40,536 nucleotides of DNA from Burkholderia sp. Bp9142 (lineage in GTDB: Bacteria; Pseudomonadota; Gammaproteobacteria; Burkholderiales; Burkholderiaceae). The notes under the pieces are model-generated. The model ran no database searches. It was not told where the DNA came from and saw nothing but the letters and a program-made list of their open reading frames with translations. The translations under genes and the position numbers were made by a program. The first letter of the stretch is position 1; every line of letters begins with the position of its first letter. The stretch is taken from NCBI RefSeq assembly GCF_003853415.1, contig NZ_QTPP01000060.1, forward strand, positions 1 to 40,536, read 5' to 3'. This document shows, piece after piece, positions 1 through 8,850 of this stretch.

Positions 1-84
1 GATTTCTTCATGACAAGGTCTCTCCTGCGGCCTTGCCACTAACTTTACAGTGGGATACTTCAGAGGGGAAAGGTCACCCGCGCC

Positions 85-249
85 ACGATGAGAGTCGCGC
101 CTGACGGTCCTAAAAAGCCTCTCGGCTTCGAGAGCCGATTTTGTTGCCAGGTTGTCCGTCAGGCCGGTGTGCCGTTCACGTCATCCAATTTCAGCGATCG
201 CAAAACCAGGTGGGTTGACTTCGGTAAGGCAGTCAGCGGGATTGGCTGA
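85..249 (-). ncRNA. candidate IS1111 guide (seek/bridge) RNA region
   Basis: This non-coding stretch lies between the transposase stop codon and the subterminal repeat. It has a perfect 9-bp stem, GCCTGACGG at 99-107 with CCGTCAGGC at 156-164. Inside it is a smaller hairpin, TCGGCT (122-127) with AGCCGA (133-138), which also has an alternative pairing of CTCTCG (119-124) with CGAGAG (129-134). IS1111-group elements are known to encode a structured guide RNA at this position, on the transposase strand. RNA boundaries and target loops are inferred, not seen. Confidence 0.5.
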
Positions 250-1275
250 TCAGACAGGTATGGCAGCCGATCCCGCATCGAAGGTGGTGTTGCGGGTCAC
301 CAGCGCCCAGGCGGTGCGAGCCAGCTTGTTCGCGAGCGCACAGGCCACGACGTTGGAGTGCCGTCGCGTCAGCATGGCACGGACCCAATCGGCGAGGGGG
401 CCGGTCTGTCGCTCGAGCTGCTGCATGTAAGCCCGGGCGCACTGAACCAGCAGGCGCCGGATATTTTTGTCGCCCCTTTTGCTGATCCCCAGCAGGTTGG
501 CCTTGCCGCCCGTGCTGTATTGGCGCGGCACCAGTCCGATCGATGCCGCGAAGTCGCGACTGCATCCGTACTGCTTGCCATCGCCCATCTCGGCGGCCAG
601 CACGCTCGCGGTAATCGCGCCGACACCGGGAATTGTCAGCAGACGCTGGCCGAGTTCGTCCACAGCCAGTTGCCGAGTCATCTCCTTGTCGATCTCGCCG
701 ATCTGTTCGCTGAGGTACTTGAAGTGGGCATGCAGGCGTTCGAGAATGGCGATCAGGTGCGGTGGCAGTGGATGCTCGGCCAGCACGGCCGGCAGGCGCG
801 TGATGACGGCCTTGCCGATTGGCAGGCTGATGCCGAATTCGAGCAGAAAACCGTGTATCTGGTTGACGGCCTTTACCCGATCACGCACCAGCGAATCGCG
901 GACCCGATGCAGGGCCGACAGCGTTTGCTGCGATTCCGTCTTTGGCGTCACGAACCGCATGGCGGGGCGAGATGCCGCCTCGCAGATCGCCTCGGCGTCC
1001 ACGAAGTCGTTCTTGTTGCTCTTGACGAAGGGCCGCACGAACTGCGGCGAGATCAGCTTGACCAAATGCCCAAAGCTGGCGAGCTTGCGGGCCATGTGAT
1101 GTGCACCGGCGCACGCTTCCATGACCACGGTGCAGGCGTGAAACGTGGCGAAGAACTCGATCAACTGCTTGCGCCCCATCTTCTTGCGAAACACGGCTTT
1201 GCCGTGCTGGTCCTGACCGTGAAGGTGAAACGAATGCTTGCCCAGATCGATTCCAACCAGCGTCACGTCTTGCAT
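250..1275 (-). CDS. IS110/IS1111-family transposase
   Basis: A 341-residue RNA-guided recombinase of the IS110 family. The RuvC-like DEDD residues are visible: Asp10 in GIDLGK, Glu53 in VMEACAG, and Asp90 and Asp93 in NDFVDAE. The C-terminal Tnp domain has the helix-hairpin-helix-like segment TIPGVGAITA and a YSTGGK segment that probably carries the nucleophilic serine. I chose the ATG at 1275 because GGAGAGG lies just upstream; an in-frame codon at 1299 has no better support. The length is normal for the family and no frameshift is seen, so the enzyme could be active. It is unrelated in function to the catabolic genes that follow. Confidence 0.9.
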   Translation of the reverse strand: MQDVTLVGIDLGKHSFHLHGQDQHGKAVFRKKMGRKQLIEFFATFHACTVVMEACAGAHHMARKLASFGHLVKLISPQFVRPFVKSNKNDFVDAEAICEAASRPAMRFVTPKTESQQTLSALHRVRDSLVRDRVKAVNQIHGFLLEFGISLPIGKAVITRLPAVLAEHPLPPHLIAILERLHAHFKYLSEQIGEIDKEMTRQLAVDELGQRLLTIPGVGAITASVLAAEMGDGKQYGCSRDFAASIGLVPRQYSTGGKANLLGISKRGDKNIRRLLVQCARAYMQQLERQTGPLADWVRAMLTRRHSNVVACALANKLARTAWALVTRNTTFDAGSAAIPV

Positions 1276-1335
1276 GATGGCCTCTCCAGAAAAAAACACC
1301 CTACAGCGTAACCCGCTCGTAGGGTGGGGGTGACC

Positions 1336-1691
1336 ATCTCATTAGCCTCGCTCGCTTGTTCAGGCGCGCGTCGCCAAGGTCCAGTTGCTCGAATTCCGTT
1401 TGTGTCCAGGGCGTCGATTCCGTGACCAAGGCGTCCGCTCAAAAGCGGAGAGTAAACGGCAAACGCCGACAGTTTACAAGCGCGGCGCTATGTCATTGAA
1501 GGTAAACGACCTTTCTCGCCACCGCGGACCGGCGGTGACGTTGTGTATAACGACATGCCCTAAAACTCCGGACATCCAAAATCAATTTTGCGACGTTAAT
1601 TTACACAACCAAAACACCATCAAACCAATCGCACCATTAACCAATACCCCCACAATACATGAACATTTATTTTTAATATATTGTTTTTATT
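1336..1691. other. non-coding stretch with short hairpins, possible relic IS end
   Basis: No convincing gene is present. Between 1434 and 1449 there is a hairpin with arms TCCGCT and AGCGGA around CAAA. A second dyad with GTAAAC and GTTTAC arms follows around 1452-1477. Such short stacked repeats often occur at IS ends, so this may be the edge of a lost element. From about 1560 the sequence becomes AT-rich, unlike the flanks, and it leads into the 3' end of the TetR gene. Confidence 0.35.
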
Positions 1692-2243
1692 TCATTCCAC
1701 CCCCTCCTGATACAAATTCAATAAATGAACACCAAAGAACAGACTCAACAAAGCCAACATCGCCTTCTCGATAGATATATTCACCGGCGCATTAGTGCGC
1801 GCAATCAAACCCCGGACATCAGAGTCGAATTGCTTTATTTGTTCGCAACGTAAAATGCGGAAGTGTTTCCGAAAACTGGCGTCACGATTCGCAAGCAACA
1901 TGGCATCGAGCCAGAGCGTAAAAGAGCAATTTTCCTGGAGCTGATAACGACATTTTTCGATCATATCGAGCTCAATTTCCGTACATGTAGAAAGTTGCTT
2001 CAGGATCACTTTGAAACCGGCACCGATGTGTTCTTGATCACGACGTAGCAGCTCGGCGAACATTGCAACCTTGCTCTCGAAATTCGAATAGAACGCGCCT
2101 CGTGTATAGCCAGCGGCCGTCGCAATGTCTTCCACACTAGTAGAAGAAAATCCTTTCCTGCCGAATTCATCCCGTGCCACCGCAAGAAGACGCTCACGGG
2201 TTTCAGCCTTTCTCTGCGTACGCAACTGGCCTTTATGTCGCAT
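1692..2243 (-). CDS. TetR/AcrR-family transcriptional regulator
   Basis: A 183-residue one-component repressor. The N-terminal DNA-binding domain covers roughly residues 10-60, with the typical helix-turn-helix TSVEDIATAAGYTRGAFYSN followed by FESKVAMF. The C-terminal helices, which would bind a ligand, show no recognisable specificity. No good ribosome-binding site precedes the ATG at 2243. The gene follows the NTF2-like and OmpW genes on the same strand, so it may control them or the SDR/molybdenum hydroxylase operon upstream. The family call is firm; ligand and targets are unknown. The coding sequence is more AT-rich than the catabolic genes, which suggests a separate origin. Confidence 0.9.
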   Translation of the reverse strand: MRHKGQLRTQRKAETRERLLAVARDEFGRKGFSSTSVEDIATAAGYTRGAFYSNFESKVAMFAELLRRDQEHIGAGFKVILKQLSTCTEIELDMIEKCRYQLQENCSFTLWLDAMLLANRDASFRKHFRILRCEQIKQFDSDVRGLIARTNAPVNISIEKAMLALLSLFFGVHLLNLYQEGVE

Positions 2244-2333
2244 GAGGAAATCGATAACAAGAAGATAACCTAAAGATGCGCATTTTAACGATCAAATACT
2301 GCGCAATCCCGCGCTGCAACCGGCGACACAATG

Positions 2334-2777
2334 TCACCACTTTCGATCGGCGCCCCAGAGAAACCGGCATGCATCTTGACCCGTATAATCCGGATCAAGA
2401 TAGACGTGCATTCTATTAATTAACCCATCACCACCGAATTCATAAACGCTGCAAAAGCGACCGCCTGGAGTTCGCCCCCCAAGCCAGGATTCTCCATCAT
2501 GAAAAATTCCTCTTGTAATCCCTTCAGCCACGACAAAATTTTTCCCCTCGAAAAATTGCATTGCATCAACATCGTGAATCAACACCTTAACCTTTCGCAT
2601 CAATCCATCAATAAAATCAGAGAATTGCGCCTTTCCCCTGCCGATGCCGAATTTAGGGAAATAAAACTGAAAATCGTCAGAAAATAGATCAAAAAGATCT
2701 AGGCGTCCAGCATCACCTCGAGCAAAACACGCTTTCACTGCTGCCAGATTCTTTGAATCCGTGCTGAACGGTGACAT
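2334..2777 (-). CDS. NTF2-like / SnoaL-fold protein
   Basis: A 147-residue protein with the compact cone-shaped NTF2-like fold expected from the pattern of an early helix (NLAAVKACFARGD), a YFPKFGIGRGKAQFSDFI segment and C-terminal beta strands. Members of this superfamily are small isomerases, cyclases, dehydratases or ligand carriers, so no reaction can be assigned. I chose the ATG at 2777 because GGAGG lies 8 bases upstream; the open frame extends further but lacks a site. It sits between the OmpW gene (upstream, same strand) and the TetR gene. The three probably form one transcription unit. Confidence 0.7.
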   Translation of the reverse strand: MSPFSTDSKNLAAVKACFARGDAGRLDLFDLFSDDFQFYFPKFGIGRGKAQFSDFIDGLMRKVKVLIHDVDAMQFFEGKNFVVAEGITRGIFHDGESWLGGRTPGGRFCSVYEFGGDGLINRMHVYLDPDYTGQDACRFLWGADRKW

Positions 2778-2879
2778 AAGAAACCTCCAAAATTTTACGT
2801 TCGTTGCGCCCGGCGACGAAGACCCTCTCTGCGGAAATTGGCCGCAAAAATGGCTCGCCACCGGCATCCCGCTGATGCA

Positions 2880-3605
2880 CTAGAATCGATACCCGATCGA
2901 AACGAAACTGACGAATGGATTGACGTTCACCTTGGTAGTCGTCGTGACAGTGCCAAGAGAAGATTGAGTTGTGAGAGTTGCCTTGGTAGACAACCACATA
3001 TAAGACAAGGACGCACCAATAGACCAGTGCGAATCAATGTTGTAAGTCAACCCAGCATTGACAATCGGCGCAAAGGACTTGCTCGCTGATACCGAAGTCG
3101 GTCCCTCAAGTCGAGTGCCCAGCGTTGGAGAATAAAGAAGTTGTCCGCTTCCCACCGGACCGCTCAAGTTGATTGCTCTGAACCATACGTATGCGATACC
3201 AGCTCCAACATATGGCCTCAACCGCGCCGAGGGCTCGCCAAAGTGATACTGTGCCTGGATAGCCGGACTGAAGGCGCGCGTAGTAGCCAATTCCCCCGCC
3301 GACGTAAGCGTGCCAGTGCCTTTCACATGCAACTTGGGCGGAATACCCAGGATCGTCTCGACTGCAACGTGGTCCGTCACGAAGTACCTTGCCGTGAAAG
3401 CAAATGTGTCAGTGTCAGCAATGGTCGCCCCGCTCCCGGGCACCGGATTCGATCGCCCTAGCGCATTAACCGTCAAGGGTTGACTCGAATCCTGAGGTGC
3501 CAAATGTAACCAGCCCGCATTAAGAACCAACTGCCCGGCCGATTGCGCATGGGCCATTGAGATTGCGCCTGCCGACAAAAAAAATGCTACGCCTGCGTAC
3601 TTCAT
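2880..3605 (-). CDS. OmpW-family outer-membrane protein
   Basis: A 241-residue outer-membrane beta-barrel. The start at 3605 is preceded by GGAG at good spacing and begins a clear signal peptide, with a hydrophobic core and cleavage probably after AHA near residue 20. The mature protein alternates short amphipathic strands (for example ARYFVTDHVAVETILG and RPYVGAGIAYVWF) and ends in Phe, the usual barrel-assembly signal. OmpW proteins are small 8-stranded barrels thought to let hydrophobic compounds cross the outer membrane. Beside aromatic catabolic genes it may serve uptake, which is an inference. About 500 bp of AT-rich DNA separates it from the SDR gene. Confidence 0.85.
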   Translation of the reverse strand: MKYAGVAFFLSAGAISMAHAQSAGQLVLNAGWLHLAPQDSSQPLTVNALGRSNPVPGSGATIADTDTFAFTARYFVTDHVAVETILGIPPKLHVKGTGTLTSAGELATTRAFSPAIQAQYHFGEPSARLRPYVGAGIAYVWFRAINLSGPVGSGQLLYSPTLGTRLEGPTSVSASKSFAPIVNAGLTYNIDSHWSIGASLSYMWLSTKATLTTQSSLGTVTTTTKVNVNPFVSFVSIGYRF

Positions 3606-4215
3606 GTCGTCTCCAAATTTTGTAATGCGGGCACCTCTACTGCGAGAACCCATATTTTTCGATCAAAAATCAATCGCACTTAAATAAGCATAAAAATATA
3701 TTATTGATATAAAACGATGATTTTCCAGCCGCGTACATCCTGATGATATGGAGCCCGCTCCGGCGGAATCAGACGAGCACAATTCAAGCAACGCAAGCCA
3801 ATATGGTTGTCATCGTTGACACATAATCATTCATTTAATATGGAGTACTATTTATATAGCTAGAATTAAAAATACAATTCTTATTTATCCATCAAGCTGG
3901 ATTGGTAGCCGTCTTTTTCAGAGCATCACGACACCGCGATTACCTTCGAGACTTCTATTGATGCGACAATTTATTTCATTGCATAGTCTACATCTCTGAA
4001 CATCCGGCATCGAAATGCGGAATACGCAATAAAACACATTCTTTTAACCTTCCAGCAAACGATCGATCAAGGCTACGCCTCACAACAACTGTGCATCCAA
4101 GTCAATCATCCTCGGCGAACGCCGCATTGGCCCAGCCCGATTAAAACACCCGTAAAATTTACTCAACTTTCTCGATTTCGGAGGCACCACCCTCTCAAAT
4201 ATAAACCAGTCAACG
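3606..4215. promoter_or_regulatory. AT-rich intergenic region upstream of the OmpW gene
   Basis: This 610-bp stretch has no credible gene and is much more AT-rich than its surroundings. It should contain the promoter of the minus-strand OmpW gene and the 3' end of the SDR/molybdenum hydroxylase transcript. A dyad with arms ATTTTT (3654-3659) and AAAAAT (3665-3670) lies about 50 bases upstream of the OmpW start and could be an operator. I see no clear rho-independent terminator. Confidence 0.4.
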
Positions 4216-5058
4216 TCATCGATTAATTTCGGTCGTCGTTGCGTTCAAGGCATCCCTGGTCCATAGCGCTCCCTGCCTGATCGCTCGATATCGCTCCTCC
4301 ACCTTTGCGTCATATTCCGGATGCGTTATCACGTAAAATTGGCTCTCCTGTACGGCCTTGGCGATCAGCCGTCCCAACAAAAGTGGATCCATTGCATCCG
4401 GCGAAGCCGACGGTGAGTTGACGGACTCCCTCGGGGAATGCGGTGGTAATCCAAGCGCAGAACGCGAACTCTTCCATAAGGAGGTCCGCACAGCCCCCGG
4501 ACACACGACCGTGACGCCCACGCCGTGGGGAGCAAGTTCAACCGCAAGTGTCTCCGACAAACCAACCACGCCGAATTTGGTTGCGGTATAAGCAGTCGCA
4601 TTCGGGATATCAGCCATGAGACCTGCTATCGACGCAGTATTGACGATATGACCACTGCCGCGAGAGCACATATCTTCCACGACAGCCGCGACCCCGTTGT
4701 AGACCGAGGTGAGATTGAGTTGAACCGAGCGATCCCAGGTGCTTGGCGACAAGGCCGATATCGGCATCCCGAGAGCACTGGCCCCCGCGTTATTGCAAAG
4801 GATGTCAACAAGACCCCAGCGGGTCTCGACTATGTCCAACGCACGACGCCACGCAGTACGATCCGTGACATCCAATGGAATAAAGGCCGCATCACCGGAT
4901 TGGTGGTTCAACGCCTCGGTCACCGCCATTCCGCGAGCCTCGTCTATATCTGCAATGGCAACGCGAGCCCCCAGCTCAGCGAATGCGCGAGCGATGCCCT
5001 CGCCAATCCCGCCAGAGCCACCAGTTACAAACACGATTTTTCCGTGGAGGTCTTTCAT
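4216..5058 (-). CDS. short-chain dehydrogenase/reductase (SDR)
   Basis: A 280-residue classical SDR, an NAD(P)-dependent alcohol/ketone oxidoreductase. The cofactor motif TGGSGGIG is at 12-19, NNAG at 89-92, and the catalytic Ser143, Tyr157 and Lys161 (YTATK) are intact. The ATG at 5058 overlaps the stop of the FAD subunit gene as ATGA, which fixes the start and points to translational coupling. It is therefore the last gene of the molybdenum hydroxylase operon and probably acts on a neighbouring intermediate. Substrate is not predictable; the length is slightly above the common 250 residues because of a longer C-terminus. Confidence 0.9.
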   Translation of the reverse strand: MKDLHGKIVFVTGGSGGIGEGIARAFAELGARVAIADIDEARGMAVTEALNHQSGDAAFIPLDVTDRTAWRRALDIVETRWGLVDILCNNAGASALGMPISALSPSTWDRSVQLNLTSVYNGVAAVVEDMCSRGSGHIVNTASIAGLMADIPNATAYTATKFGVVGLSETLAVELAPHGVGVTVVCPGAVRTSLWKSSRSALGLPPHSPRESVNSPSASPDAMDPLLLGRLIAKAVQESQFYVITHPEYDAKVEERYRAIRQGALWTRDALNATTTEINR

Positions 5059-5939
5059 AACAACGTCTCCTGCTTCAAGGCTTGCGACCATGCTGCCAGA
5101 ACCGCCTGGCACGCCGTCACTCGGCAAAGTTGTGCGCGATCTTCAGCGGAAAGCAACATGTCGTCGCTAAATTCGATACCTTCGGACGCTTGCTTGCACG
5201 CTGTTTCGATTGTTTTTCTCGTGAGGACGGTACCCTCGAGCTCTCGCTCCATTACCTGCGCCCGTTTGGCCACCGTGCTTGCTCCAGTCACACCAATACG
5301 TACGTTACGTGCCTTCCCGCTTTCGTCCAGGTTCAACGAAGCCGCCACGCCGACTACAGCGAAGCGTGAAGCGGGATGAGGTACCTTGATATAGGCCGAG
5401 CCATTTAGAGGTGCAGGCTTCGGAAACCGGACATCGATGAGAATGTCGCCATGTTCCATCACGGTGGTAAGCAAATCCTGTTGCCAGTCCGTGGCGTCGA
5501 TAATCTTGCCGCCCTCCAAACCGATCGTTACCAGTTGGGCATCAAGTGCGAGAATATGGGCAGGATAATCGGCATTCGGATCGGAATAGGACAGTGAACC
5601 ACCGATCGTGCCGCGATTCCGAACCTGCGCATCGGCAATTGCGCCGGCTGCTCTGCAAAGACCGGGGAACCATTCGGCGACGAGCGGTGATGACTCGATT
5701 TCCCAATGGGTCGTCATCGCGCCAACCGAGAGGACATCCCCTTCGATTCGAATGCCTTTCAATATCTCGATGCCACCGATATCGACCAAGTGCGCGGGCT
5801 GCGCCATGCGAAGCTTCATTGCCGGAATGAGCGAGAAGCCGCCGGCGAGAATGCGCGCGTCCTCGCCATACTTGTCCAGTAATTCGAGCGCCTCGGCAAT
5901 GTCAGCGGGACGGTGATAATCAAACGGAGCCGGGTACAT
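5055..5939 (-). CDS. molybdenum hydroxylase FAD-binding (medium) subunit, CoxM/CutM type
   Basis: A 294-residue FAD subunit of a xanthine oxidase-family hydroxylase. It passes electrons from the 2Fe-2S subunit to the external acceptor. The two FAD loops are clear: AGGFSL at 32-37 and TIGGSL at 111-116. The C-terminal CO-dehydrogenase flavoprotein domain is complete. The open frame runs further upstream through the 2Fe-2S gene, but MYPAPFDYHRP is the standard beginning of this family and the ATG at 5939 sits 8 bases after the preceding stop. The stop overlaps the SDR start (ATGA). Family is certain; the substrate of the complex is not. Confidence 0.93.
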   Translation of the reverse strand: MYPAPFDYHRPADIAEALELLDKYGEDARILAGGFSLIPAMKLRMAQPAHLVDIGGIEILKGIRIEGDVLSVGAMTTHWEIESSPLVAEWFPGLCRAAGAIADAQVRNRGTIGGSLSYSDPNADYPAHILALDAQLVTIGLEGGKIIDATDWQQDLLTTVMEHGDILIDVRFPKPAPLNGSAYIKVPHPASRFAVVGVAASLNLDESGKARNVRIGVTGASTVAKRAQVMERELEGTVLTRKTIETACKQASEGIEFSDDMLLSAEDRAQLCRVTACQAVLAAWSQALKQETLL

Positions 5940-5947
5940 GAGTTTCC

Positions 5948-6511
5948 CTACGACGGGCTGTGGCGACTTTGGTGGAGATCGGTCGGGTACGGGTTCTCGC
6001 GTTTCGGAACAGCGCGCTCCAGTACTTGTTCCCCTGCGACGGATCGCGCGTGCTCGGCTGCCCGCTGCACCGCTTTGATGATGTTGTGATAGCCCGTGCA
6101 GCGACAAATATTGCCCTCGAGCTGGTGGCGAATTTCGTGCGAGTCTGCGTCGGGATAGCGGGCAATGAGCTGCCGCGCACTCATCACCATTCCCGGTGTG
6201 CAGAACCCGCACTGCAAGCCATGCTCGACACTGAACGCTTCCTGTATCGGGTGCAACTCTCCGTCCTTAGCCATACCCTCGATGGTGACGATATCGCATC
6301 CATCCGCTTGCACGGCAAGGATGGTGCAGGATTTCACGGCCAAATCGTCAAGGCTGATCGTGCATGCGCCACACTGGGTGGTATCGCATCCAACGTGTGT
6401 CCCGGTCAGCCCCAATTGATTACGCAGAAGATGCACGAGTAGCGTGCGCGATTCCACCGTGCAATCACGGTGTTCGCCATTTATGCAAAGCGTGATGTTG
6501 TGCGTGCTCAT
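5948..6511 (-). CDS. molybdenum hydroxylase 2Fe-2S (small) subunit, CoxS/CutS type
   Basis: A 187-residue iron-sulfur subunit with both clusters. The plant-type 2Fe-2S cluster is bound by Cys42, Cys47, Cys50 and Cys62. The distal four-helix cluster is bound by Cys101, Cys104, Cys136 and Cys138 (CGFC and CRC motifs). It relays electrons from the molybdenum centre to FAD. The start overlaps the large-subunit stop as ATGA (6511-6508), indicating coupled translation. The C-terminus runs about 25 residues beyond the common length of 155-165 and is rich in Arg, Pro and Ser. Confidence 0.95.
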   Translation of the reverse strand: MSTHNITLCINGEHRDCTVESRTLLVHLLRNQLGLTGTHVGCDTTQCGACTISLDDLAVKSCTILAVQADGCDIVTIEGMAKDGELHPIQEAFSVEHGLQCGFCTPGMVMSARQLIARYPDADSHEIRHQLEGNICRCTGYHNIIKAVQRAAEHARSVAGEQVLERAVPKRENPYPTDLHQSRHSPS

Positions 6512-8850
6512 ACCGCTTCCTCTTCGACTTTCAGGTGGAACGGATTCCCGCGCATGGCCGCTAGGATGTCTCTCCAGCGAACTGGCAAGCTCGTGATTGG
6601 TGTCCTGCCGCCTAGAGCATCTTCGATAGCCGCAGCCAATGCTGCTGGCGGCGCGTTGGGACCGCTTTCGCCAACGGACTTGATTCCGAGTGGATTGTCT
6701 GGCGTCGGGAAACTGAAATGGACGAAATCGACGTCCGGAATGTCGGTTGCCCTGGGAACAAAATAGTCGAGCAACGACGCAGAGAGCAATTGTCCGTCAG
6801 CGGTATATGCGATCCGCTCGCCCATAGCCATACCAAAGCCTTGCGCAAATCCGCCGGAAAGCTGGCCCTCAACTACTTGGGGATGAAGTGGTTCGCCACT
6901 GTCGTGAACAAACACATACTTCAGCACCTCGACACGGCCCGTGTCAGCATCCAGCTCGACAACGGCAAGATTGACGCCGCTTGACCATACGACCGTGGAC
7001 GGATAGAAGAACTCCGTAGCCTGAAGACCTGGTCCGCCAAGTGCGGCCATTTCAGGACGCCTCACGGATGCCCGCGCGAGATCGCCGAAGCGCATGCGCT
7101 CTTTTTTCCCAGGTATGCCTACTGCTCCGTTCTCGATCACCAATTCGCTTTCGTCGCACTTGAGGAATATGGCAGCCATTGCGATAACTTTCGCGCGTAC
7201 CGCAATGCACGCCTTGTAGACCGCGTTGCCGGTGTTGATCGCGACGCGGCTCGCCCCCGTACCGAAGCCGATTCGCTGCATTCCCGTATCGCCCCCGAGC
7301 ACATCGACCTCGGCATAATCGGCGCTCAGTGTCTCTGCACAGATTTGCGCCAACGTCGTCTCGTGGCTCTGGCCTTGCGAATTGACACCGATCTTGACTG
7401 AGATACGGCCATTGTCCTGGATGGTGACCGTCGCTGCTTCGCAAGGTCCGATTCCCCCTGCTTCGACATAGCTACCAATGCCAATGCCAATCCACCGCCC
7501 CTCGGCGCGCCCTTTGGCCTGCCGCCTTCTCCATCCGGCGTAATCGCCTTTTTCGACAGCGGCCTCGAGTAGACATTCGAAGTCGAGATTGTCATAACAG
7601 ACAGGAACGCCGTCTCGGTAAATGAGACCACTGCGATAAGGCATGTCCACACGGCGAACGATGTTGCGACGACGCACCTCGACTGGATCGAGGCCTGTTT
7701 CGAGAGCGATGGCATCCAGGATACGGTCCATCGTGAACACCGCTTCCACGCGCCCCGCCCCGCGATATGGACTTGCGCAGGGTGTATTGGTCAGAATGCC
7801 CCAGCCCTCGACGCGCAGCGCCGGAACCTTGTAGTGCGTCGGAAGATGATTGATCGTATTACTCGCGAGCATCATTTCGAAATGGCAATATGATCCGACT
7901 TCCTTGTAAAGAACGAGGTCAAGTGCATGAATACGTCCACTGCGATCGAACGCGACTACGACGTCGTGTGTCTGCCGCCCCGAATGGTTCGATGCGAGCA
8001 TGTGCTCAAGGCGCGTTTCGCTCCAACGCACGGGACGATTGAGGTAACGGGCAAGAATCGGCGCAATGATGTCTTCGGGATAAAACGCCCCTTTCAGCCC
8101 GAAACCACCTCCGATATCACGAGCGATCACGCGAACGCGATCAGGAGCGATGTCCAGCACCTGCGCCAACTTGTCGCGCATGGCGTAATGCATTTGCGTG
8201 GTGGACCAGACTTCCATGGAGCCAGTGTTCTGGTCCCAGCGTGCTGCGATGCCACGCCCCTCGATCGCAACGGCCTTGAGACTGGACGTCTCGAATCGCT
8301 GACGCAGGACCATCTCTGCACCGGCGAATACAGCGTCGACATCCCCCGTACTGTGCTTCAGGTGCGCCACACGGTTCGAATATCCCGCGTGAATCGGCGG
8401 TGCGTCCTCTACCATCGCCGCCGCCCAGTCCGTCAGAGCAGGCAATATCTCATAGTCGACCCTGACGGCATCGACGCCATCGGCGGCCGCGTATGGCGAA
8501 TCGGCGACTACGACAGCTACTTGTTCGCCAACGTAGGTAATGTGTTTCGGAAATACCGGATGCTGCGGCAACTCGAGCTTGTCGACGTACGACGGGCCGG
8601 TACTCGTTGTACCAAACAGGGCCGGCAAAGTAGTATTGAACTCGGGCAATGAGTCGCCCCAGAACACACCGACAACGCCCGGAACGGCGAGTGCCGAAGA
8701 CGAATCGATGTGCTGGATGTTGGCATGAGCATGTGGACTGCGCACAAAAGCCAAGTAAAGAAGACCCGGAAACTGGACGTCGTCGACATAGCAGCCTTGC
8801 CCGGTCAAAAAGCGTACATCTTCCTTGCGGCGAACACTCTTTCCAATCAT
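6508..8850 (-). CDS. molybdenum hydroxylase catalytic (large) subunit, xanthine oxidase family
   Basis: A 780-residue molybdopterin-cytosine-dinucleotide subunit. It starts with the aldehyde oxidase/xanthine dehydrogenase a/b hammerhead domain (GKSVRRKED, LTGQG). The Moco loop GGGFG is at 247-251, PYRGAGR at 361-367, and the catalytic Glu728 lies in VGESG. True CO dehydrogenase has AYRCSFR at the 361-367 position, so this is not a CO oxidiser; it should hydroxylate an aromatic heterocycle or oxidise an aldehyde. ATG 8850 matches the family start. A GTG at 8898 would add 16 residues (RFGREA...) and cannot be excluded. No maturation chaperone (XdhC, CoxD-F) is in the operon. Confidence 0.93.
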   Translation of the reverse strand: MIGKSVRRKEDVRFLTGQGCYVDDVQFPGLLYLAFVRSPHAHANIQHIDSSSALAVPGVVGVFWGDSLPEFNTTLPALFGTTSTGPSYVDKLELPQHPVFPKHITYVGEQVAVVVADSPYAAADGVDAVRVDYEILPALTDWAAAMVEDAPPIHAGYSNRVAHLKHSTGDVDAVFAGAEMVLRQRFETSSLKAVAIEGRGIAARWDQNTGSMEVWSTTQMHYAMRDKLAQVLDIAPDRVRVIARDIGGGFGLKGAFYPEDIIAPILARYLNRPVRWSETRLEHMLASNHSGRQTHDVVVAFDRSGRIHALDLVLYKEVGSYCHFEMMLASNTINHLPTHYKVPALRVEGWGILTNTPCASPYRGAGRVEAVFTMDRILDAIALETGLDPVEVRRRNIVRRVDMPYRSGLIYRDGVPVCYDNLDFECLLEAAVEKGDYAGWRRRQAKGRAEGRWIGIGIGSYVEAGGIGPCEAATVTIQDNGRISVKIGVNSQGQSHETTLAQICAETLSADYAEVDVLGGDTGMQRIGFGTGASRVAINTGNAVYKACIAVRAKVIAMAAIFLKCDESELVIENGAVGIPGKKERMRFGDLARASVRRPEMAALGGPGLQATEFFYPSTVVWSSGVNLAVVELDADTGRVEVLKYVFVHDSGEPLHPQVVEGQLSGGFAQGFGMAMGERIAYTADGQLLSASLLDYFVPRATDIPDVDFVHFSFPTPDNPLGIKSVGESGPNAPPAALAAAIEDALGGRTPITSLPVRWRDILAAMRGNPFHLKVEEEAV

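Larger units (their letters stand above)
72..1335 (-). mobile_element. IS1111-group (IS110 family) insertion sequence
   Basis: The element is defined by a DEDD transposase and a pair of imperfect subterminal inverted repeats. The left repeat is GGTCACCCGCGCC at 72-84. The right one, read on the minus strand from 1335 to 1323, is GGTCACCCCCACC; 11 of 13 bases match. Subterminal repeats are the mark of the IS1111 subgroup, whereas IS110 proper lacks them. The true ends lie a few bases outside the repeats and I cannot fix them. The non-coding stretch between the transposase stop and the left repeat (85-249) is where IS1111 elements carry their guide RNA, and it folds strongly. The element looks intact. 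Confidence 0.8.

Noticed and set aside
122..142. Plus-strand intrinsic terminator (hairpin followed by TTTT)
   Set aside because: It lies within the structured non-coding segment of the IS element and is better explained as part of its guide RNA.
358..1311. Long plus-strand open frame opposite the IS110 transposase
   Set aside because: Antisense shadow of a recognisable transposase; no ribosome-binding site or family motif.
6508..8850. Aerobic CO dehydrogenase large subunit
   Set aside because: The active-site loop is PYRGAGR instead of AYRCSFR, so the copper-binding cysteine is missing.
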